Part shown: positions 58,084 through 64,000 of the stretch, in pieces
How positions within the stretch are numbered: the first letter of the stretch is position 1
How the letters are laid out: each line of letters opens with the position of its first letter
Assembly (NCBI RefSeq): GCF_013523055.1
Contig: NZ_JAAMQM010000008.1
Coordinates: 62,001-126,000 of the forward strand
Length of the DNA: 64,000 nt
Origin: Pseudomonas capeferrum
GTDB taxonomy: Bacteria > Pseudomonadota > Gammaproteobacteria > Pseudomonadales > Pseudomonadaceae
Direction of reading: 5' to 3'
Position numbers and translations under genes: made by a program
Notes under the pieces: model-generated
Seen by the model: only the letters and a program-made list of their open reading frames with translations
What the model was told of the DNA's origin: nothing
Database searches by the model: none

Positions 58084-58254
58084 GCGTGACATTGACGGTA
58101 AGCATGTCGGAAGGAGAAAGCGGATCGCTCTTCACAAGCGAACAGGACTACCTGTTTTGGTACCTTGAAAAAGCGTCAAAGCGATCTGCTGTCAGCATTT
58201 CTAATGCCCGTGCGCCTTGAGGAAAATAAAAGGGCACGCACACAAAAAAACTGA
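58080..58254 (+). pseudogene. hipA: Truncated and frameshifted hipA-like toxin remnant
   Basis: The start ATGA overlaps hipB, as in hipBA operons. The frame reads MSVTLTVSMSEGESGSLF, then DYLFWYLEKA, like the N terminus of HipA kinases, and stops at 58220. The family motif MPVRLEE resumes in the +1 frame (58204-58254) and then ends. About 60 of roughly 400 codons remain, so no kinase domain exists. Confidence 0.7.
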
Positions 58255-58275
58255 CAGTCTCGAACGCCAAAACGA

Positions 58276-58301
58276 AAAAACCCGCCAGAAGGCGGGTTTT
58301 T
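58276..58301. terminator. Bidirectional Rho-independent terminator
   Basis: AAAAACCCGCC-agaa-GGCGGGTTTTT, 11-bp stem with A and T runs on the two sides. It lies between the hipA remnant and the left att copy. Confidence 0.85.
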
Positions 58302-58350
58302 CGGGGGTTACAGAGATTTTGAAAGCTTTCTATGGAACCTTGTATGGTGC

Positions 58351-58388
58351 GGCACCAGGAGTCGAACCCGGGACCTACTGATTACAAG
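58351..58388. other. Left attachment site (displaced tRNA-Thr 3' end)
   Basis: 38 bp identical to part of tRNA-Thr (anticodon region through acceptor stem). Just to its left, the acceptor end reads GGTGC-GGCACC against GGTGCCGGCACC in the intact gene. The one-base loss fits drift of a tRNA 3' end that is no longer used. Confidence 0.85.
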
Positions 58389-58431
58389 GCACCTGCACAC
58401 AACAATGAAATCAACGAGTTACGTCACTTTC

Positions 58432-58492
58432 TTGTTACGCGCTAACGCCTGAAAAACCAGTGTTTTCAGGGGGTTGTGAGGGCTTGTTACGC
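58432..58492 (+). promoter_or_regulatory. Left candidate integrase arm sites
   Basis: Two copies of TTGTTACGC(G) at 58432-58441 and 58484-58492, same orientation, just inside the left att core. Matching copies exist beside the right core. Confidence 0.5.
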
Positions 58493-58630
58493 AAGGGGGT
58501 GGGGGCGCTTTGGCGTATCGGAGGGGTCAACCAGAGGGAGGCTGTGGTCATAGATGTCGAGCATTGCTTCGTCCCGGTGGCCGCTGGCCTGTTGCTTCTC
58601 TGCTCGGGTATCAACCAGGAAGTGTACGGG
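58487..58630 (-). pseudogene. Tyrosine recombinase (integrase) C-terminal fragment
   Basis: A 47-residue open stretch ending at TAA 58487 reads KQQASGHRDEAMLDIYDHSL. It carries the GHR box and the nucleophile Tyr (DIYDHS) of phage integrases. An in-frame TAG ends it upstream, and the rest of the gene, including both catalytic arginines of the core, is missing. Its position next to the att core is normal for an integrase. Confidence 0.8.
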
Positions 58631-59149
58631 CTACCAGAGTGGCTACCGGCGCTGCAGTCGGCGCTGCTCAATGAGGCCGCCACCCTGTTCCGCCGGAAGT
58701 ACTACCAGAACGGCAGTCATGCCGGCTTCATCCTGTACATGACCGACGCTGCCCACAATGAGGACTTCGTCGATGACTTGCGCAAGGCCATGAAGAACAG
58801 CAAGGGGCCGGGCAACTTCCGCAACCTGTTCATGTACGCGCCGAACGGGAAGAAGGATGGAATCCAGCTGATCCCGATCAGCGAGGTCGCCGCCAAGGAT
58901 GACTTCGGCACCATCAAGAACATCAGCCGCGACGACCAGCTGGCCATGCTACGCATACCACCCCAGCTGATGGGCGTGGTGCCGCAGAACGCGGGCGGCT
59001 TCGGTTCGGTCCGTGACGCAACTCAGGTTTGGGCCATGAACGAGCTGGAGCCTGAGCAGGCCAGGCTTTTGCAGATTAACGACTGGCTAGGGGAGGAGGT
59101 GGTGCGCTTTAAGCCATATGAAATTGGTGGCTCGGAGTACCAAGTGTAA
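58610..59149 (+). pseudogene. PBSX-type phage portal protein, C-terminal fragment
   Basis: From 58610 the frame reads INQEVYGLPEWLPALQSALL, then LFRRKYYQNGSHAGFILY and RIPPQLMGVVP, typical of the C-terminal half of PBSX/P2-type portal proteins. About 179 residues are left and no phage-like start exists; the sequence upstream in this frame is antisense to the integrase stub. It is a deletion junction, not an intact gene. Confidence 0.8.
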
Positions 59150-59254
59150 GAGTTCGATCAGGCGCCTTACATAGGCGCCGTTGACTTCGTTATCTTATGA
59201 CTTTTGATAAAGCTTGTTTCTTGGGTTGTGTTATATATTTTTGCTGAGGTAGAT

Positions 59255-59878
59255 CTATTTCGGCTGAACTTCCATTTTTCTTTTGCGCAAGTCTTCGTCG
59301 AACATGTGTGCTGGCAGTGAAGTGGTTGACAGTTCCATGAGTATTTGAGGATCCATGCCCTTGTTCTTTGCTAGCACTATTGAATGTTTTTTTCCAAATG
59401 CATCTGTAAGGATTAGCTTATATTTGTGCCCGTTGATTGTGTACAAATTAGTTGGCCCTAAGAAAGGAGCCCATCCATGCAAGGGGACGCCATGCTTTAC
59501 TATCCCGCCCTTAGCGTAAATCAGCTGTTCTTTTAGATTGCCAAGGCTTATAGATTCGCCCCCTATGGAGGTTGAATTTATCTTGATGTTTTCTAGTCCA
59601 TAAGCTCTCGCGGCACGCTTCCAAGTGCTGTACCATCTTTCCTTGTAGAAAAGTTTGTACTCAAGAATGTGAACCTCATTCTTTCTGGCGTTGGTAATAT
59701 ATGGGTACAGAAGTAAGCTTGTGTATATGGTTCCCTCATAGGTTAACTGCCCCTTGAGTACGCCTAATATTCGGCCTACAAATTTTGGTCGAGTTCCAAT
59801 GTGGTCTAAGTAGACCTTGGTCCAACCTGAAAGCGCTAAAATCGCCCCGATCCACTTAAGTGTTGTCTCAACTTCCAT
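59255..59878 (-). CDS. Unknown protein with an N-terminal membrane helix
   Basis: About 207 aa. One hydrophobic helix (about 5-25, TLKWIGAILALSGWTKVYL) is followed by a soluble domain rich in beta-forming residues with no motif I recognise. GGAGAG lies just before ATG 59878. AT-rich codon use contrasts with the chromosome, indicating foreign origin. It is 205 nt downstream of, and on the same strand as, the AlbA_2 gene, and may act with it. Confidence 0.7.
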   Translation of the reverse strand: MEVETTLKWIGAILALSGWTKVYLDHIGTRPKFVGRILGVLKGQLTYEGTIYTSLLLYPYITNARKNEVHILEYKLFYKERWYSTWKRAARAYGLENIKINSTSIGGESISLGNLKEQLIYAKGGIVKHGVPLHGWAPFLGPTNLYTINGHKYKLILTDAFGKKHSIVLAKNKGMDPQILMELSTTSLPAHMFDEDLRKRKMEVQPK

Positions 59879-60083
59879 ATACTCTCCATTATCTATCGTG
59901 CGGTGCCCACTGGGTAGTTGGTTTTCTAACAATGATCATGGTAAATGACGCTCGAACATGATTGCCTATTGTGGCGATGCTTCGAATGAGGCCAATTAAA
60001 TGTCTAGTTTAGATTGCGGTTTGATATTTTACAAATGGCTGAGTGTTGGTGCCATGGCTTTAATTTAAGCCATGGCGTCCTAT

Positions 60084-61475
60084 TTATTTTATGTTGCTCG
60101 TTTTGATTCCTGTATTTTGGAGTTGTAAAAGAACGCTTATGAAGCCCGATTGGTCCCAGTCTGCCTCATAATCTTCATTGAGTAGGTGTCGCAGAGGTAT
60201 CCCAAAGGCTTCTGCAATAGGTATTAATGTCCAAATGGTTTGAAGGATTACTTGGGATTGCTCATCAGCCTCCTCGCTCGTATCTCTGGTGTACCAAAAG
60301 TCATCAGGGTGCGAACCGGGTGGGGAGATACTTTCGTTTGTAAGGCAGATCGGAATGCCATTTTCCGATATTCTCTTAATGAAAAATTCGCAATCTATGT
60401 AAGGAATTGTGCGCCAGACGTTAAGCAGTTGAGATTTACTATAGAAGCTCAACGGCCATTTCGCTTGTTTTTGAAGAGCTCTTTGAGCTTCAATTATCCC
60501 CATTAACAAGCTAAATAGAATGCTTAAATTCACTACCTTTGTTTGATCTATCTTCGCTCGTTCCAGTATCTGGATGAACTCGTCGCAGTGGTCGTGTTTG
60601 TGCAGGTTGCTTTCTATGGTTAAGGTTGATCCGCTTGCAAAACTAAATGGTATCAGTATCTCACCACTAAGGTCTGGGAAGATGTGCCATGTTAGGCCTG
60701 TAGAAGTTGGATTTGAGTTGATGCATTGCCGCGCGACGATCCCTTTCGATGAAGTATATATCGTCTCAAATGGTAGAGATGAGCGACGTCCCTCGGCGCG
60801 ATTGAGCGTGTTTTTTACCATGTCTACATTGAACAAGAAATTTGATCTGGGCATTTTCCAGAGGTTGGGTACTATCATTAGCCTGAGAAACGGAAAGTCA
60901 GATTCGCTTTCAGATAGTTCAGGCTTTCGATCTATCCAATCTTTGAATGAATCAATGGTGTCCTTGGATCGCTGAAACATTTTATCAATCATATGTCTAT
61001 CTGTTTCAGCTACAGGTTCTGACCCGTCAGCTATTCGACGATAAATTACGCCTTTGCTATGAACGTGAGGTGCTTCGATGCTCTGTGGCACCGCTATGCA
61101 GATGATACACTTTTGATCGTCTAGCCCTATCTCATTGCAAGGTCCATTTATCGCCCTCGCTTCATAATGGCAGTGTGGGTTAAGTGCTCCTGCGACAGCT
61201 TGCCGTATTTTTTGCAGTGATGCGTCGGCATCACTAATGTTAACTCCAGGGAATGCGCCGGCTACCGAATTGCTTTTACTTTCCTCTTGTACGCCATAAA
61301 AGATCCAGCCACCGTAACTATTTGCCATCGCGGCAATAGATTTTGCTATGGATTCTGATTTCGGCACTTCCTGCTTGTATTCGATATACCATCCCTCTGC
61401 TGTATTACGCAGAGCTTTGAGGTCGCTAGGAAGAAGATCAAATAGCGATTTTTGAAATGGGGAGTAATGACTCAT
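60084..61475 (-). CDS. AlbA_2 (Schlafen-type) domain protein
   Basis: 463 aa. Residues about 25-165 match the AlbA_2 domain of bacterial Schlafen-like proteins: WYIEYKQEVPKSES, AMANSYGGWIFYGV, ICIAVPQSIEAPHVHSKG, YRRIADGSEPV. The Glu in IEYKQE is the conserved acidic residue. The remaining 300 residues show no motif I recognise. Such proteins bind nucleic acid and several occur in phage-defence islands. AT-rich composition and position in a tRNA-linked element point to accessory cargo. The ribosome site is weak (GGA). Confidence 0.8.
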   Translation of the reverse strand: MSHYSPFQKSLFDLLPSDLKALRNTAEGWYIEYKQEVPKSESIAKSIAAMANSYGGWIFYGVQEESKSNSVAGAFPGVNISDADASLQKIRQAVAGALNPHCHYEARAINGPCNEIGLDDQKCIICIAVPQSIEAPHVHSKGVIYRRIADGSEPVAETDRHMIDKMFQRSKDTIDSFKDWIDRKPELSESESDFPFLRLMIVPNLWKMPRSNFLFNVDMVKNTLNRAEGRRSSLPFETIYTSSKGIVARQCINSNPTSTGLTWHIFPDLSGEILIPFSFASGSTLTIESNLHKHDHCDEFIQILERAKIDQTKVVNLSILFSLLMGIIEAQRALQKQAKWPLSFYSKSQLLNVWRTIPYIDCEFFIKRISENGIPICLTNESISPPGSHPDDFWYTRDTSEEADEQSQVILQTIWTLIPIAEAFGIPLRHLLNEDYEADWDQSGFISVLLQLQNTGIKTSNIK

Positions 61476-61600
61476 TTGCTAATAATCCATAGTGATTTCC
61501 ACGCAATAGCGTAGTGGCCACTGGCCTTCGGCACAATGCTTTGAGTGTTAAGCTGCGGCCTCTCTCGGATTGCGCCGTAGGTGCACTGGAGCGGGGAGCT

Positions 61601-62425
61601 TCAAGAGCGCTCGAACACCCAGCATTTTATGGTCTTGCCTGTGATGCCGCTGTGCACCGCACGGTTCTTATGCAGACAGCGAGGCGAGGTACTTTGCCTG
61701 AGCGCCTGTCGAAGGGTGCTGTCGAAACGCATCGGATGGCCGACCTCGATCAGCATCCGGGCCAACTCCGGAAAATTCACTGCAATCAGATTCTGGGAGC
61801 GTGCGTGGTTGTAGGTGATGTCTTTGCCGTCCAGATAGGCCAGGGCCTGCCAGAACGGTTGCACTTCGTGTGGAGTCTTGGGCGAAGCATGACCGAGACT
61901 GTCCAGGTCCGGTACTGGCAGGCCCAGAGCGTTGGACACGTCAGCCAACTGTTGATGAATCAACAGACGCAGCTCCCGATCGCGGGTCCGATATAGCTCT
62001 TTGGCCAAAGACAGACGCAGACGATGATTGGAAATACGAGTGGAGGCTGGCTGTGCGCCAGGATTTACAGCGCAGCCCTTTGTCCAGTAGTCCCACAGCG
62101 CATCGTCGCATTCGTTCTGGTAGCGCGTGATCTTCTCACGCAGCTCAGGCTTCACTTTGTTTGGGCTGATTGAGTAAAGCCAGGCTGGCAGCTTGCGCAG
62201 AGGGAGGCAGGTCATCCCTCTCAGCTTTCCATCCTCAGCAACTGAGGTGATTTCCACCACACTTGCGTGGAAGCGGTCATTGATCTTGGTGCGCTGGCTG
62301 TGCCAATCCAAGCCTATGTTCACCACAAGTGGCTTCATTGCCACATACGGCTCATTGTCTCGGCCGACCAGCAACACCGTGTCTTCGTAGAATGGAACTG
62401 GGATCAGTTGCTGTGCTGCGTTCAT
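61601..62425 (-). CDS. P22-type phage antirepressor
   Basis: 274 aa. The N-terminal P22_AR_N domain is clear (PFYEDTVLLVGRDNEPYVAM, IGLDWHSQRTKI, RKLPAWLYSISPNKVKP). A longer C-terminal region is of unknown function. Such proteins counter phage repressors and switch prophages to lysis. AAGGAG lies 8 nt before ATG 62425. GC content is near that of the chromosome, unlike the two neighbours. Confidence 0.85.
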   Translation of the reverse strand: MNAAQQLIPVPFYEDTVLLVGRDNEPYVAMKPLVVNIGLDWHSQRTKINDRFHASVVEITSVAEDGKLRGMTCLPLRKLPAWLYSISPNKVKPELREKITRYQNECDDALWDYWTKGCAVNPGAQPASTRISNHRLRLSLAKELYRTRDRELRLLIHQQLADVSNALGLPVPDLDSLGHASPKTPHEVQPFWQALAYLDGKDITYNHARSQNLIAVNFPELARMLIEVGHPMRFDSTLRQALRQSTSPRCLHKNRAVHSGITGKTIKCWVFERS

Positions 62426-62436
62426 CGCTGTACTCC

Positions 62437-62601
62437 TTACAGAATCTCGTCCAATACGTCTTCGGCTTCATCGAGGATGCCTTCGGGCGGCTGCACTAAG
62501 CAATGGAGATGGCCACCATCCGGTACCCGGCGCGCGCCCTCGTCCCCCCGCCACGCCTGCGGGCTAAACGTGTCGGAATTTCCGCGCCCCTGCAGCCAGG
62601 G
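62437..62601 (-). CDS. Possible C-terminal part of a small phage-type protein, no start found
   Basis: The frame from a stop at 62602 to TAA 62437 reads like real protein at its end (PDGGHLHC, then ILDEAEDVLDEIL) and lies just upstream of the antirepressor on the same strand. No ATG or good GTG/TTG with a ribosome site is present; GTG 62496 would give only 19 residues. It may be a remnant. Confidence 0.3.
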   Translation of the reverse strand, partial: PWLQGRGNSDTFSPQAWRGDEGARRVPDGGHLHCLVQPPEGILDEAEDVLDEIL

Positions 62602-62795
62602 TCAAGCCGCCCCGTGTCTGGGCTTGGGCAGGCGATGGGGGGTGGGGGACTTCTGCGAATCCCTGCGGCCGGGGTGTTTTGGTGGCGAAGGGGGGTTGTG
62701 CCGTCTCGTTCTCGGGGGAGCCGTGGGAAAAAGGTAAGTTTTAGTTGAGAGGGCTTTGGTGGATCTCAAGTGCCCGGATTTGCTGGGCTTGGTCG

Positions 62796-63004
62796 CTAAC
62801 TTTGGACGGTTAGGAATAGTTAGGATTGAGGTTAGGGATTCTCAAGTGCCTGATTTTAAAGGGTTTTATTTTTGAGGAACTGACTATAGATAAAGGTTAG
62901 TAAATTACCAATATTTAACCAAAACCTAACTTTTACAGGTCTTCTGGAAGCCAGAAAGGGAGAGGGACGCAGCCTGTTCGCCAAAAAACTAACCGACCTA
63001 ACCT
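62796..63004. repeat. Iteron-like AGGTTAG repeat array
   Basis: At least eight copies of GTTAG or its complement: 62796, 62808, 62818, 62829, 62894, 62925, 62989 and 62997. The four best read AGGTTAG or its complement CTAACCT. Orientation is forward in the left half and mostly reverse in the right half, and the DNA between is AT-rich. The layout resembles a replication origin or a repressor-binding region. Confidence 0.65.
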
Positions 63005-63104
63005 TTTTCCGATGGGTCAACATCAAACGGCGGTCGCCCCTAGGGGGAGGCTGGTGGAGGGTGACACGCAGATCTGCGCTGACGCACGCCTCTTGTTATG
63101 TCGG

Positions 63105-63149
63105 TTGTTACGCGTACTGCCGTATCTACATGAAGAAACGCGCGTAACA
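63105..63149. promoter_or_regulatory. Right candidate integrase arm sites
   Basis: TTGTTACGCG at 63105-63114 and its complement CGCGTAACA at 63141-63149, close to the right att core. They match the left arm sites. Confidence 0.5.
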
Positions 63150-63161
63150 CCCTGATAAATA

Positions 63162-63237
<76 letters not shown>

Positions 63238-63338
63238 AATGGGGCGTCATTATAGCGATCGGTTGGCTGCTGTAAACCACTTCCTTGCATTTGTACTGAA
63301 AATCTCTAAGTCACCAGCGCCAAAGGAGATTTTTCCTA

Positions 63339-63578
63339 TCATCTGCCGCCGATCTGTGCCCCGCCTGCCTCCACCCGTCCGGGGTTGAAAAACAGCTTGT
63401 GGTTGTCCGCATTACGCTTCGAGGGTGGCGCTATTGGATGCAAGGGCAACCCATGATCGCCGCCCAACTCCATGCATGGCGCGTCCCATTCGAGAGAAGA
63501 CGACGGAGCTGTAGGACTGTGGCAGCCGATCAATAGCAGAGGCAGCATCAACAACGGTATAAGCGAGATTTGGTTCAC
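63339..63578 (-). CDS. Possible small lipoprotein
   Basis: 79 aa if it starts at GTG 63578. The N terminus is then a good lipoprotein signal (MNQISLIPLLMLPLLLIGC, lipobox LIGC, Cys 19), followed by a Pro/Ser-rich mature part ending GGAQIGGR. No family is recognised. The frame is open further upstream to 63902, without coding character. The ribosome site is weak, so the call rests on the signal peptide. Confidence 0.4.
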   Translation of the reverse strand: MNQISLIPLLMLPLLLIGCHSPTAPSSSLEWDAPCMELGGDHGLPLHPIAPPSKRNADNHKLFFNPGRVEAGGAQIGGR

Positions 63579-64000
63579 GAGGTACACCCATGGTGAAAGG
63601 TGGCTTCCAGGTTCATCTACCATCCAAGAGGAATCGTCCCTCGCCTGGAAGGAAGGAACCTGATTCAGAGCACGGGATGATAAGAAATCAGCCAAGGGAG
63701 CGCTGGCCAGAAACCTCCATAAATCGTGCAAGACTGTTCCGATAACTCCGCACCAGCGTAGGACCAACCGACCCTTTTTCGCTGCAAGAACCGGAATTTT
63801 CCCGACCTGAAAGGCCATATCCAGGCTTACAGGCACGCGCTTCAAAAACCTTATGCACAAAATGAATGTCAGTTCTTCCAATAGCCCATGCCAACGCCCC
63901 ATACCGTCGGTCTTTGCGCAAATGCCTGTTTTTGCTGGTTTTCAGTTATCGAAAGGAATAATGAAAAGGTTCTGAATACCCTATGGTCCCCAGCAAATCC
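63579..64000. other. Right end of the window, no gene called
   Basis: 422 nt. Open frames exist on the minus strand but show no family likeness, signal or ribosome site. Nothing else recognised. Confidence 0.4.

Larger units (their letters stand above)
62605..63161. other. Non-coding right end of the element
   Basis: 557 nt without a credible gene. It contains iteron-like AGGTTAG repeats (62796-63004), a repeated segment CTCAAGTGCC (62766 and 62851), and candidate integrase arm sites (63105-63149). Confidence 0.6.

Noticed and set aside
62503..62748. 81-codon plus-strand open frame at the right end of the element
   Set aside because: Its Pro/Arg/Gly-rich composition fits chance reading of GC-rich DNA, and the opposite strand carries a more protein-like frame (62437-62601).

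Overview
The window is a GC-rich gammaproteobacterial chromosome segment whose gene order and protein sequences match the Pseudomonas putida group. The tau/ssu sulfonate genes, the OprD-family porins, the rimB-rimK pair, the hslR/hslO/pckA cluster and the REP-type palindromes all fit. There are about 47 intact protein genes, one intact tRNA, several pseudogenes and one decayed integrated element.

Layout. Bases 1-5.8 kb: an HDOD regulator, a PAS-GGDEF protein, a DesA-type desaturase and a membrane PAS-GGDEF-EAL protein. Bases 5.8-25.4 kb: a sulfur-centred stretch with a cystine-type ABC importer (tcyNLJ), a serine acetyltransferase (epsC), a betT choline transporter, the taurine operon tauABCD (minus strand), an OprD-type porin, the 1-Cys peroxiredoxin lsfA, the sulfonate operon ssuEADCBF (plus strand), a TetR regulator and gshA. 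Bases 25.5-36.6 kb: core genes (thioesterase, tex, ompR-envZ, rimB-rimK, hslR, a PAP2 phosphatase, hslO, pckA, a second thioesterase). Bases 36.7-46.9 kb: a glycine-zipper protein, a possible small RNA, an FdhF-like molybdoenzyme with fdhD, then yrfG, nudE, cysQ, a thioesterase and the dctB-dctD two-component pair. Bases 46.9-56 kb: rmlB-rmlA-rmlD (no rmlC), a kinase/M23-like/aminotransferase fusion, agmatine deiminase and a second OprD-type porin.

Bases 56-64 kb are accessory. A Fic protein has four repeated half-sites in its upstream region and faces a degraded hipBA toxin-antitoxin locus. Next comes a 4.9-kb element inserted in the 3' end of a tRNA-Thr(UGU) gene. It keeps both att copies (38-bp identity), four candidate integrase arm sites, the C-terminal stubs of an integrase and a PBSX-type portal protein, a P22-type antirepressor and an iteron-like AGGTTAG array. 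It also carries two AT-rich genes, a membrane-anchored unknown and an AlbA_2/Schlafen-type protein. These two look like cargo and are the best candidates for an undescribed (possibly anti-phage) system.

How the genes fit together. Cystine uptake, O-acetylserine formation, taurine and alkanesulfonate desulfonation, peroxide defence during sulfate starvation and glutathione synthesis sit side by side, which suggests shared control by sulfur status. All family assignments are from reading the sequence; no database search was run.
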